Part shown: one piece after another, positions 1 through 7,345 of the stretch
Layout: every line of letters begins with the position of its first letter
Numbering within the stretch: position 1 is the stretch's first letter
Source of the DNA: DATKWU01 sp964653685
GTDB taxonomy: Bacteria > Patescibacteriota > Microgenomatia > PFEM01 > JAHIFH01
Assembly (NCBI GenBank): GCA_964653685.1
Contig: CAZZHA010000003.1
Span: 1-33,398, forward strand
Direction of reading: 5' to 3'
Length of the DNA stretch: 33,398 nucleotides
Notes under the pieces: generated by a model
What the model was told of the DNA's origin: nothing
Database searches by the model: none
The model's input: the letters and a program-made list of their open reading frames with translations, nothing else
Made by a program: the position numbers and the translations under genes

Positions 1-490
1 GCTGATAAAACCAATTACCTGAATAAGCTTTCTTTGCCTTCTCAATTTGTGCTTGATTTTCCACTCTTATCACTCTTTGGGAATGACTGCCAAACTCGGC
101 TTTAAGAATAGCGGGAAAAACTGGTTCAGCTAAAGTAGGAATCACGGGTAAACCATTCTCTCTCAAAGTCTCTGCTTGTTTAATTTTGCCTAACTTTGGC
201 CAACTTAAATAAGTCTCTTTATTTAGACATCTAACCGTTCTAGATAGGGCTTTAATTAAAGCTATTTTTTCTTTTAGACATGATCTCTTGTGACGGTGGG
301 CAGCAGAGCGAGGAATAATAAAATCAAAGTCATCTAGCTTTAAACCTTGAGGTAAAAGAAGTTTATCTTTGTTCAATTCTAAATCCTGGTAGTTGATAAT
401 TTTTGGTTCAATTCCCCTATCTTTGGCTGCTCGAACTAGCTTTTGCGGCTCATATTCAGGTGGAAAGCGGGTAAGAATAAGAAGCTTCAC
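1..490 (-). CDS. RimK-like ATP-grasp protein, C-terminus cut by window edge
   Basis: An open frame begins with GTG at 490 and runs off the left edge after 163 codons. The GTG overlaps the TGA of the upstream ATP-grasp gene by 4 nt (GTGA), which fixes the start and implies translational coupling. It begins MKLLILTRFPPEYEPQKLV if GTG is read as Met. That N-terminal beta-alpha start, followed by a helical stretch and a conserved proline-rich 'GLPVIPT' turn near residue 121, is typical of the pre-ATP-grasp region of RimK-like ligases. The ATP-binding and metal-binding motifs should lie beyond the edge and cannot be checked. It is the third ATP-grasp gene in a row, so it is probably part of the same ligase module. 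The family assignment rests on resemblance to its neighbour and on context. Confidence 0.7.
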   Translation of the reverse strand, partial: MKLLILTRFPPEYEPQKLVRAAKDRGIEPKIINYQDLELNKDKLLLPQGLKLDDFDFIIPRSAAHRHKRSCLKEKIALIKALSRTVRCLNKETYLSWPKLGKIKQAETLRENGLPVIPTLAEPVFPAILKAEFGSHSQRVIRVENQAQIEKAKKAYSGNWFYQ

Positions 491-1365
491 TTTTGGGCTT
501 TTTTAATCAAATACCTAATGATTTCTTTAGCTACATTAATCTTGGTTCGTTTCTCAAAAACTTCAAATTGAGGCGCTTCATTAACTTCAATAATGACTGG
601 TTGATTACTTCGCTTGTCTAAAACCATATCCGCTGAAGCAATTTCTACTTTCAAAGCTCGACAAGCTCTTTCAGCTTCTTCCTTAATTGCCTGGGGAATT
701 GTTTTTAAAACCGCTGATGAACCTACGGAACGATTCAAGAGCAATTTTTCTTCCTTTTTCTGCCTTTTAAAACCGCCTAAGACCTGATAACCAATCAGCA
801 TTAGTCGATAATCACCATCATTAGGAATGTATTCCTGAAGTAAGAAACCTGTTTTTTCGATTCTTCCCTTAATAGCTCGCTCTAAAACTTCTTTATCTTT
901 AATTAATAAAGTTCCCATTCCCTGCCTACCTCCCTTAGAAATCTTTAAAACAAAAGGATATTGGCAATTCTTAGCTTCCTCTAACAAAGTCTCCTCGCTT
1001 GAAGCAAAGCTTGTTTTGGGATAATTAATCTTATTCTCAGCTAAAATGACACCACTAATACTTTTAGCTCTTTTCTCTAGACCTAAATCAGTTAAATAGT
1101 CATCAACAACAGGAATTTTATGCCTCTGAGCATAAAGAATAAGTAAGTTTGCCCATTCTGTCGCTCCTCCTACTGCCCGGAAATAGAATAAACTAAAATC
1201 AGCTAAAGACTCACCCTTATGCAAAATTTCAAAGTCACTTCCCTCTTGTCTCAAAGTCAAATCATCATACTGAATCGGGATCAGTTCAATCCCTTCCTTC
1301 TTAGCGGATTCTAAAAATTTCTCTCCGGTATCAAACCAAACTCGATAAAATAAAGCAATTTTCAT
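487..1365 (-). CDS. RimK-like ATP-grasp ligase (292 aa)
   Basis: This looks like an ATP-grasp carboxylate-amine ligase of the RimK/LysX type, which activates a carboxylate as an acyl phosphate and joins it to an amine. Seen directly: an N-terminal pre-ATP-grasp domain, a 'KISKGGRQGMGT' nucleotide-binding loop near residues 141-152, 'LLQEYIP' near 174-180 and the metal-binding 'VIIEVNEAP' near 250-258. The ATG at 1365 follows the TAA of the upstream gene with no gap, and AGGAGA sits 5 nt before the ATG inside the upstream coding sequence, so the two genes are probably coupled. The downstream ATP-grasp gene overlaps by 4 nt. The substrate cannot be read from the sequence. Amino-acid or peptide ligation, such as glutamate addition, is the family precedent. 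Confidence 0.8.
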   Translation of the reverse strand: MKIALFYRVWFDTGEKFLESAKKEGIELIPIQYDDLTLRQEGSDFEILHKGESLADFSLFYFRAVGGATEWANLLILYAQRHKIPVVDDYLTDLGLEKRAKSISGVILAENKINYPKTSFASSEETLLEEAKNCQYPFVLKISKGGRQGMGTLLIKDKEVLERAIKGRIEKTGFLLQEYIPNDGDYRLMLIGYQVLGGFKRQKKEEKLLLNRSVGSSAVLKTIPQAIKEEAERACRALKVEIASADMVLDKRSNQPVIIEVNEAPQFEVFEKRTKINVAKEIIRYLIKKAQK

Positions 1366-2685
1366 TTAAATTCTCCTAAATTGAGCTGATTCTACTGGCT
1401 CTGGTCTGACTAAAAAGCCCATCAAGTCCCTTAAACCTACTAAGAAAGGTGTTTTTAAGTGTATACGCCTGGTAACACTAGCGCTTGTTTTTATTCTCCT
1501 GCCTTTTAAATAGAAAGTCAAACCAATGACTTTTCTTTCCTTTTTCCTACCCAAAGCTGATTGATAATAACGAGTAAAGATCGTGTTTTCTGGGGTTAAT
1601 AAACCTAATTCCTCGGCTAATCTTTTATCAATTGAGCTTCTCAGGGCACCAGTATCTATCTTTGCTAAAACAGAAACTGTTTTTTGGTTGGCGGCCTTGA
1701 TTTTGACTTCTTCGAGAACGTCAACAATCTTGGCTCCCTTTTTAGCTAGGACTTTGTCAGCAAATCGCTCAGCAAAAAGATCTTGGGCAATCTTGACTCC
1801 TTTCTCCGCTCCTTCAACCTTCAAGCCTTCGATTCTCGTTAATCTCCCCCTTAAAGGGGCTAGATTAGCGTTTTGAATATCTAATCCTGGCCGAGCATTG
1901 AGTTCAAGAATCATCGGTCCTTTTTCCTTATCCAGAATAACATCAACCCCAAGAAAACCTAGTTGAGGAACAACTTCTTGAACTTTAACCGCTAAAATTA
2001 GTGTCTCCTCCCAAAAAGGCAGTTTTAGACCATTAATCTTTTTCTTTGTCCCTGGAATGAATTTAATTCTTCTACCATTGTAAAAGCCATAGGTCGTAAT
2101 GCCGGTAGCTAAATCAATCCCTACCCCAATGGCTCCCTGATGAAGATTGGCTTTCCCCCGAGACTCAGGCGTAGGCAAACGAAGCATGGCCATGATTGGC
2201 ACTCTATTAAAAATAATTATCCGAATATCGGGCGTGCCTCGATAAGTATATTTTTTGAAAATGGGGTGAATTTTAATTCGCTCTTCCACAAAAGCCTTGT
2301 CAGGTAGATTATGGAGGCTAAAACGACCAGCAAAAATATCAAGAATATGCTGTCTAATCTGACTAATATCAATCTTCTCGTCTCCCATTAAATACCATTC
2401 GCCGGCCCATTTGCCTTTTTTCTTGATGACCAAAATACCGTCGCCGCCTAAACCTCGACTCGGTTTAATAACAAAATTACCTGGTAATTTCTCCCATTGA
2501 AAATTATTCAAATCTTCAATTGTCTCAAAAACGGCGTAGAGTTTAGGATGAGGCAGATTATACTTACTGAGAATCTTTTTGGTTAAAAGCTTGGAATCAG
2601 CAATCCTTCTCCCTCTTTTTTTATTAGAGCGGAGATAAACCTGATTGCGGGCATTTTTACCTAGGAGATAATAGGTCTTCGCCAT
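1366..2685 (-). CDS. ATP-grasp ligase fused to retropepsin-like (RimK-type protease) domain
   Basis: This 439-aa protein has two domains. Residues 1 to about 305 form an ATP-grasp domain of the 'alpha-L-glutamate ligase-like' type, with the ATP loop 'KPSRGLGGDGI' at 74-84 and the signature 'ELNARPGLDIQ' at 261-271. Residues from about 320 onward carry 'AKIDTGALRSSI' with DTGA at 344-347, the hallmark of the retropepsin-like RimK-cluster protease domain (annotated as putative ATP-dependent zinc protease). In gammaproteobacterial clusters these two activities are usually separate genes lying beside a transglutaminase-7TM protein; here they are one polypeptide. The start at ATG 2685 follows the 7TM gene's stop by 4 nt, with GAGGG just upstream. 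A ligase and a protease together suggest making and trimming an isopeptide or poly-amino-acid tag, which is inference. Confidence 0.85.
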   Translation of the reverse strand: MAKTYYLLGKNARNQVYLRSNKKRGRRIADSKLLTKKILSKYNLPHPKLYAVFETIEDLNNFQWEKLPGNFVIKPSRGLGGDGILVIKKKGKWAGEWYLMGDEKIDISQIRQHILDIFAGRFSLHNLPDKAFVEERIKIHPIFKKYTYRGTPDIRIIIFNRVPIMAMLRLPTPESRGKANLHQGAIGVGIDLATGITTYGFYNGRRIKFIPGTKKKINGLKLPFWEETLILAVKVQEVVPQLGFLGVDVILDKEKGPMILELNARPGLDIQNANLAPLRGRLTRIEGLKVEGAEKGVKIAQDLFAERFADKVLAKKGAKIVDVLEEVKIKAANQKTVSVLAKIDTGALRSSIDKRLAEELGLLTPENTIFTRYYQSALGRKKERKVIGLTFYLKGRRIKTSASVTRRIHLKTPFLVGLRDLMGFLVRPEPVESAQFRRI

Positions 2686-2689
2686 AGAA

Positions 2690-3550
2690 TTAGCCCTCTT
2701 CTAAAACTCGTCGGAAGCGAAATAATTCCAAAAGCCTTAAACCAGTATAACGACCAATAAGAATATCAAAAACAGGCACAATAATTAAAGTCAATTCAGG
2801 ATTAAGTAGAATAGATTTTTGCAGAATTTGAAGCTTCATTAAACCAAAGCAAGAAAAAGCCAAAATTAATGTTTCGATCGTAACTTTAACCGCCTCTCTT
2901 AAGCTCCTTCCCTTCTGAACATCAATAAAAGCCTCAGAAAGAAGAATCAGGATCAGAATCGGAAAAATGGAGACAACCGCAATTTCTGTCCAACCTAATA
3001 AAGGGGCAAAAAGAACAGCCAGAAGAACAGCTAGAGAGATGAACCAGAACAGCAAAGCCATTCTTGGTAAATAGTGAACTCTAATCCTAATTTTTCTTAG
3101 AAGGAAACGACCAAAGTTAGTCATTAATAAAATTGCAAAGAAAAGGAATAAACCAGGAATAATTCCAGTCGCATAAAGAGCCACGGAAATCATGGCTGGC
3201 GTAAAAATACCAAATCCACGAATCCCAACTAAATGCCGTAAAGCAGCGATTACGGCCACTAGAATAGGTAATAATAAAATCAGCACAATTGTATTAACCG
3301 GCACACCAGAAGCAACAGCTCGATGGACAACGTGTTTAAAAAAATTAGTAATCCCAAGAGAGCCCAATTGTTGCTCGCTCAAAGCTTTTTCTAGTTCAGT
3401 TAATGGCGCTTGAGGCTCGGTTAAACTTCCCCTCTGTTCAGGTGGAATCGGCCAAATGAATTGACTCTGAGCCATAAGACTATTGGCTTTCCCTAAAACA
3501 AAGAAAAAGCTAAAAACAATTAATAAGGAACAAATGAACTTCCTAAACAT
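2690..3550 (-). CDS. 7TM protein of the transglutaminase-7TM family, lacking the transglutaminase domain
   Basis: The protein is 286 aa from ATG 3550. It has a hydrophobic N-terminal signal or anchor (residues 1-26, MFRKFICSLLIVFSFFF), a short extracytoplasmic stretch of about 55 aa, then about seven membrane segments. The first carries 'VNTIVLILLLPILVAVIAALRHLVGIRG'-like sequence and a 'GIFTPAMISVAL' turn resembling the 7TM domain that is fused to inactive transglutaminases. The roughly 250-aa periplasmic pseudo-transglutaminase found in the usual family is absent, replaced by the short linker. The frame continues upstream to a TTG at 3589, but that TTG lies in a plausible -35 box and TATAAT ends 9 nt before ATG 3550, so ATG is preferred. 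It stands directly upstream of the ATP-grasp/protease genes and is probably their membrane partner. Confidence 0.75.
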   Translation of the reverse strand: MFRKFICSLLIVFSFFFVLGKANSLMAQSQFIWPIPPEQRGSLTEPQAPLTELEKALSEQQLGSLGITNFFKHVVHRAVASGVPVNTIVLILLLPILVAVIAALRHLVGIRGFGIFTPAMISVALYATGIIPGLFLFFAILLMTNFGRFLLRKIRIRVHYLPRMALLFWFISLAVLLAVLFAPLLGWTEIAVVSIFPILILILLSEAFIDVQKGRSLREAVKVTIETLILAFSCFGLMKLQILQKSILLNPELTLIIVPVFDILIGRYTGLRLLELFRFRRVLEEG

Positions 3551-3559
3551 CTTAACCCT

Positions 3560-3589
3560 ATTATAGTAAACTGAAATTACTAGAAGCAA
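3560..3589 (-). promoter_or_regulatory. Promoter for the 7TM/ATP-grasp operon
   Basis: TTGCTT (3589-3584), an 18-nt spacer and a perfect TATAAT (3565-3560). The -10 box ends 9 nt before ATG 3550, so the transcript would have only about 2-4 nt of leader. No Shine-Dalgarno could then be present on the message. Confidence 0.55.
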
Positions 3590-3598
3590 GAAGAAAGA

Positions 3599-4327
3599 TT
3601 ATTTAGCTAATTCCGCCTCAATAATTGTTTTGAAGTTTGAATAAGGTACGGCACCAACCAACATTTGGCCATTAATAAAGAAGGTGGGTGTCCCTTGAAC
3701 GCCTACTTCTAATCCTAAATCTCTATCAGCTTCTACTACTTGAGTATACTTGCCTGAGGCAAGACAACTATCAAACTCTGCTTTGTTTAAATTCAACTGA
3801 CTCACGAAGTTATCAATATCGGTATCAACACTCTCCTTCTCAGACCACTCAGCTTGGTTTTCAAAGATAAGATCATGCATTTGCCAATATTGACCTTGAT
3901 CGCCAGCACAACGAGCGGTTTCAGCCATCTTTTGAGCGTGGGCATGAAACTGAAGAGGAAAATCATGAAAGATATAACGAATTTGATCACCATACTCTTC
4001 CATCATCTGAGAATAGCTGTCCATAAAATATTTACTACAAAAAGGACATTGATATTCAGAAAATTCAACAATCGTTACTGGGGCGTTTTCCTCGCCTTTA
4101 ACAGCCGCTCCGTTGCTCTCAATCTTATTAATTTCTTCTTCGCCAAGAATTTCTCCTTGTTCTTGAGCGGCTTGAGGAACGGGGCTAGCCTGGGCAATTT
4201 CTTTTTTTTCTCCTCCGCCCTGGCCCAAATATCTCATCACAAATATCCCTATCAAAAAAGCGACAATCAGGGCTAAGATAAAAATGATTATGGTGGTCAG
4301 ACTTCGTTCTTTTTTTTCTTCTGCCAT
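3599..4327 (-). CDS. Membrane-anchored DsbA-family thiol oxidoreductase
   Basis: The protein is 242 aa. Residues 11-32 form one N-terminal membrane anchor, followed by a low-complexity Gln/Ala/Glu linker and then a DsbA-like thioredoxin fold from about residue 80. The redox motif is C94-P-F-C97 and the cis-proline loop is 'GTPTFFING' near 207-215. This is the Thioredoxin_4/BdbD-like arrangement, acting outside the membrane to form or exchange disulfides. The start ATG at 4327 lies 2 nt after the ferredoxin stop. It sits in a run of redox genes (TrxA, TrxB, ferredoxin), so electrons may be shared. No DsbB/VKOR partner is visible in the window. A further Cys near residue 138 and one near 183 could affect its redox behaviour. 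Confidence 0.88.
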   Translation of the reverse strand: MAEEKKERSLTTIIIFILALIVAFLIGIFVMRYLGQGGGEKKEIAQASPVPQAAQEQGEILGEEEINKIESNGAAVKGEENAPVTIVEFSEYQCPFCSKYFMDSYSQMMEEYGDQIRYIFHDFPLQFHAHAQKMAETARCAGDQGQYWQMHDLIFENQAEWSEKESVDTDIDNFVSQLNLNKAEFDSCLASGKYTQVVEADRDLGLEVGVQGTPTFFINGQMLVGAVPYSNFKTIIEAELAK

Positions 4328-4329
4328 CT

Positions 4330-4518
4330 TTATTTTCCTAAAGAAATTGCTTTAACCGGACAAGAATCAACCGCCTCTTTTATTTTTTCTTCTTCATCAC
4401 CCGAGGGATTAATTACCTCGGCTTTACCGTCATTTCCAAGTTTAAATGTTTTGGGGGCAAGAATTGTGCAGGTACCGCAGCCAATACATTTTGCCTTGTC
4501 AACGGCAGGTTTTTTCAT
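4330..4518 (-). CDS. Single-cluster [4Fe-4S] ferredoxin
   Basis: A 62-aa soluble protein with C11-x2-C14-x2-C17 ('CIGCGTC') and a distant C53-P, which is the ligand spacing of monocluster 4Fe-4S ferredoxins of the Thermotoga/Bacillus type. The second cluster motif is missing, so it carries one electron. It lies between trxB and the DsbA-like gene. A promoter with no Shine-Dalgarno immediately precedes ATG 4518, so it may be expressed separately from trxA/trxB. Its electron donor and acceptor are not identifiable here. A ferredoxin-thioredoxin link is conceivable from position, but no ferredoxin-thioredoxin reductase is seen. Confidence 0.9.
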   Translation of the reverse strand: MKKPAVDKAKCIGCGTCTILAPKTFKLGNDGKAEVINPSGDEEEKIKEAVDSCPVKAISLGK

Positions 4519-4528
4519 AACTTGGCGT

Positions 4529-4557
4529 ATCCTAGCATTTCCTTAGCTTCAAGTCAA
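4529..4557 (-). promoter_or_regulatory. Promoter for ferredoxin (extended -10)
   Basis: TTGACT (4557-4552), exactly 17 nt of spacer, then TGC-TAGGAT (-10 hexamer 4534-4529). The -10 box ends 10 nt before ATG 4518 and the intervening bases carry no Shine-Dalgarno, so the transcript would be nearly leaderless. The -35 box lies in the last codons of trxB. Confidence 0.55.
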
Positions 4558-5505
4558 CTTTTCTGGGCCCCAAGAAGGCGTAGGCATAGCTCCCTGATGA
4601 AGATATTGGTAAACACTGGCGGCTGCTCTAGCACCATCAGAAGCCGCAGTAATAAATTGACGAAAAAGAATCCCTCCTTGAATAGCGGCAATATCACCAG
4701 CCGCAAAAACTCCAGGCAGATTAGTCTCCATACTTGGATTAACTTTAATATAACCACCTTCATCCAATTCTATACCTAAAAGCTTAACTAAACTGGAAAT
4801 TGGCACTTGACCAATCTCAACAAAAACTCCGTCCACCTTTAATCCCTGATTGTCTTTGTAAGGATTTTTTAAAATCAAACTCTCCACTTTTTCTGTGCCT
4901 TTGATTTCTTTCACCTCATTAGATAAAATCTCTTCCACTTTACCGGTTTGTTTCATTTTTTCTACCCAGGCCGGTTCGGCTCGATATTCATCGCGGCGAT
5001 GAATAAGGTAAACCTTTGCCGCAAATTTGGCAGCATGGATGGCACTGGTAACCGCGGAATCACCCCCACCAATAATAACGACTGTTTTTTCTTTAAACAA
5101 AGGAATATCACAACTAGTACAATAAGAAACACCTTTACCTATTAACTGATCTTCGCCAGGAATATTAAGAGAGCGGTAAGAAGCGCCCATTGCTAAAATC
5201 AAAGTTCCTGCCTGATAAGCTCCTTTATCAGTCTTTACTTCAAAACCTTTCTCGTTTTTTTCTAGACCACCAACCTTCTCCTGTTTAATTTCAACGTCAT
5301 ATTTTTTTACTTGTTCGATAAGTTTTTGCATTAATTCAGGCCCAGGAATAGCTAGATAGCCAGGATAGTTCTCAACGGTACCAGCTAGAGTTCCTTGCCC
5401 TCCAGGCGTTTCCCCAATCAAAAGATGATTAATTTTGTAACGACTGGCGTAAATTGAAGCTGTCATTCCGGCAACGCCAGCACCAATAATAATCAAATCA
5501 TCCAT
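4549..5505 (-). CDS. trxB: Thioredoxin reductase (NADPH)
   Basis: A 318-aa FAD flavoprotein that reduces thioredoxin with NADPH. The FAD loop is GAGVAG at 8-13, the redox pair is C129-T-S-C132-D (classic enzymes have CATCD), the NAD(P) loop is GGGDSA at 146-151, and 'HRRDEYRA' near 169-176 matches the arginine-rich NADPH-selective motif. The C-terminal 'GVFAAGDIA' FAD segment is intact. ATG 5505 overlaps the end of trxA by 8 nt, with a Shine-Dalgarno GAGGAGA inside trxA. The adjacency of trxA and trxB makes the partner clear. Confidence 0.96.
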   Translation of the reverse strand: MDDLIIIGAGVAGMTASIYASRYKINHLLIGETPGGQGTLAGTVENYPGYLAIPGPELMQKLIEQVKKYDVEIKQEKVGGLEKNEKGFEVKTDKGAYQAGTLILAMGASYRSLNIPGEDQLIGKGVSYCTSCDIPLFKEKTVVIIGGGDSAVTSAIHAAKFAAKVYLIHRRDEYRAEPAWVEKMKQTGKVEEILSNEVKEIKGTEKVESLILKNPYKDNQGLKVDGVFVEIGQVPISSLVKLLGIELDEGGYIKVNPSMETNLPGVFAAGDIAAIQGGILFRQFITAASDGARAAASVYQYLHQGAMPTPSWGPEKLT

Positions 5506-5818
5506 TTAAAATCTCCTCAATCAATTTTTTATAACCTTCTTTACCAGGAAAGCCTATTTGTTTCTTGACTGCTTTGCCTTCCTTGAAAATAATCACGGTG
5601 GGAATACTCATTACCCTATACTCTTGGGCTGTCTTGGGATTTTCATCAACATTTAATTTGCCTGCTTTAATTCTGTCTTGGTACTCTCTGACTAATTCTT
5701 CAATCACTGGGCCTGCCATTTGACAAGGACCACACCAGGGTGCCCAAAAATCAACAAAAACCGGCATTGCTGCCTTTAAAACTTCCTGATCAAAATTTTT
5801 ATCAGTTAAATCGATCAC
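5498..5818 (-). CDS. trxA: Thioredoxin
   Basis: A 106-aa classical thioredoxin with W28-C-G-P-C32, a buried Asp ('FVDFWAPWC') and the cis-proline 'SIPTVIIF' near residue 72. Cytosolic disulfide reductase, recharged by the overlapping TrxB. The start is GTG at 5818, chosen because GAGGAG lies 6 nt upstream; a nearby ATG at 5822 is out of frame and stops after six codons. Its gene follows the 51-aa membrane protein gene with a 28-nt gap. Confidence 0.96.
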   Translation of the reverse strand: MIDLTDKNFDQEVLKAAMPVFVDFWAPWCGPCQMAGPVIEELVREYQDRIKAGKLNVDENPKTAQEYRVMSIPTVIIFKEGKAVKKQIGFPGKEGYKKLIEEILNG

Positions 5819-5846
5819 TCATAACTCCTCTTAAGAGATTACTTTC

Positions 5847-6002
5847 TCAAAGCCACAAATTCTGCAAAACAACCAAAATTAAAACTAAAGTCACCACTGC
5901 TAAAAGTAAAAGGAAATTTCTTTTTTCAAATAAAGACTGACTCGTTACTCTTGTCTTTTTCCGAGTTGTTTTTCTTTTTGTCGTTTTCTTTTTTCTTGCC
6001 AT
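5847..6002 (-). CDS. Small basic single-pass membrane protein (51 aa)
   Basis: A short reading frame begins MARKKKTTKRKTTRKKTR and ends in TGA at 5847. The first 18 residues are almost entirely Lys/Arg/Thr. A hydrophobic helix of about 21 residues follows (about residues 29-49), then QNLWL at the C-terminus. A near-perfect Shine-Dalgarno (AAGGAGGTG) sits 5 nt before ATG 6002, which is strong support that it is translated. By the positive-inside rule the basic tail is cytoplasmic and could contact nucleic acid or acidic lipids. It lies between the SDR gene and trxA. No family is recognised. Confidence 0.75.
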   Translation of the reverse strand: MARKKKTTKRKTTRKKTRVTSQSLFEKRNFLLLLAVVTLVLILVVLQNLWL

Positions 6003-6017
6003 CTTCCACCTCCTTCC

Positions 6018-6776
6018 CTAGCTAGCAAGCCAACCGCCATCAACATATAAGACTATTCCAGTAATATAATCAGCCTCATCACTAGCCAGAAAGGCGGCGG
6101 CGGCACCAATATCTCCAGGCTTACCTGCCCGACCTTTAGGCACTCCGGCTAACATTCCTTTCAATTGCTCTCTATTCTCGGTAATAAATTTGGTCATATC
6201 AGTCGCAATCAGTCCTGGTGCAATGGCGTTAACATTAATCCCTTTTGGCCCTAACTCAACCGCCATCGCTTCGGTAAGAGCCACTGAGCCGCCTTTAGAG
6301 GTCGCGTAATGGGCAATATTACTTGAGCCAACACCAACACCACCAGAGGCAACCGAAGCCATGTTAATAATCCTTCCGCCTGGACCCATTAATTTCAAAG
6401 CCGCTTGAGAACAAAGAAACTGGCCTTTTAAATTAACATTAATGACTCTATCCCACTCTTCTTCAGGGATCGCTTCGAAAGGATGAACGGTCAGAATACC
6501 AGCGTTATTAACTAAAATATCTAGTTTCTTCCATTTATTGCTAATTTCTGCAAACATTTTACTAACCGAAGCCGCCTCAGAAACATCAGCTTGAATAGCA
6601 AAGGCTTGACGACCCATTTTTTCAATTTCTGCCACCACCGCTTGAGCCTCTTCAGTTTTGGAATGGCAATTAACAACTACATCCGCACCTTGTTTAGCTA
6701 AGGCCAAAGCAATTCCTCGACCAATACCCCGGGAAGCACCCGTCACTAAGGCTTTCTTTCCTGTTAAATCAAACAT
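6018..6776 (-). CDS. Short-chain dehydrogenase/reductase, FabG-like
   Basis: A 252-aa classical SDR. It has the Rossmann loop TGASRGIG at 12-19, NNAG at 90-93, and catalytic S141, Y157 and K161 (YATSK). The C-terminal 'YITGIVLYVDGG' is the usual FabG-type ending. N36 after the second beta strand with nearby basic residues would suit NADP(H), but this is not certain. Most such genes are annotated as 3-oxoacyl-ACP reductase. No other fatty-acid synthesis gene is in the window, so the true substrate is open. ATG 6776 has a strong Shine-Dalgarno (GGAGGTG) 6 nt upstream. Confidence 0.88.
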   Translation of the reverse strand: MFDLTGKKALVTGASRGIGRGIALALAKQGADVVVNCHSKTEEAQAVVAEIEKMGRQAFAIQADVSEAASVSKMFAEISNKWKKLDILVNNAGILTVHPFEAIPEEEWDRVINVNLKGQFLCSQAALKLMGPGGRIINMASVASGGVGVGSSNIAHYATSKGGSVALTEAMAVELGPKGINVNAIAPGLIATDMTKFITENREQLKGMLAGVPKGRAGKPGDIGAAAAFLASDEADYITGIVLYVDGGWLAS

Positions 6777-6796
6777 TATTTCACCTCCCTCCTTTT

Positions 6797-7345
6797 TTAT
6801 ATTAACAAAATATTTAAGCCAATAAATAAGAATAACATTAAAAGAACAAAAAATTTCTGTTGACGAAAAGAAATCTCTATTCTAACCTGCCAGAAGAGCC
6901 AGTGATGAAGTTGTTCATCCTTACCTCGAAGTAATAATTCAAACTCATCTTTTAATAAATGCAAGGCCATCGCCATTACTAAACCGCCACCAAAAAGACT
7001 GCCGGTTGAAGTCAAAACAAAAAAACAAATAACATAAAGAATCAATTGAAAAAAAGCGCTGTGAAAAGACAATCTAAACCTTTCTTCTTGAGTATCAGCT
7101 AATAGAATTAGGACTTCTTTAAATTGGCGTTGATTGACTAATTGTTTCACTCTAATACTGGTTAACTCTTGGGGATAAATAAATAATGCATAGAGTAAGT
7201 GATCAAGGTCAAGAAGAAAGGTACCGATTAAACCACCTAGCCAGAGAAAAATAAGATTCCAGTGCCAATTCCAACGTAGTAAAGTAATCAACAACAACCA
7301 AACAAAAGTAATGAGTAAATGACTCCTTATTTCTTTTTTAAGCAT
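6797..7345 (-). CDS. Integral membrane protein, DUF457/YdjM-like pattern
   Basis: A 182-aa protein with about five hydrophobic segments. Charged motifs 'FLLDLDHLLYAL' (about residues 43-54), 'FHSAFFQ' (about 94-100) and 'MALHLLKDEFE' (about 126-136) are placed like the Asp/His motifs of membrane-bound putative metal-dependent hydrolases of the YdjM/DUF457 family, so a metal site at the membrane is possible. The canonical PDxDH and HRGxTHS forms are not exact, and the assignment is tentative. The start at ATG 7345 overlaps the DUF72 gene by 19 nt. Confidence 0.6.
   Translation of the reverse strand: MLKKEIRSHLLITFVWLLLITLLRWNWHWNLIFLWLGGLIGTFLLDLDHLLYALFIYPQELTSIRVKQLVNQRQFKEVLILLADTQEERFRLSFHSAFFQLILYVICFFVLTSTGSLFGGGLVMAMALHLLKDEFELLLRGKDEQLHHWLFWQVRIEISFRQQKFFVLLMLFLFIGLNILLI

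Noticed and set aside
3551..3589. TTG start for the 7TM protein, adding 13 residues
   Set aside because: The TTG is the -35 box of a promoter with perfect TATAAT downstream, and ATG 3550 begins a normal signal/anchor sequence.
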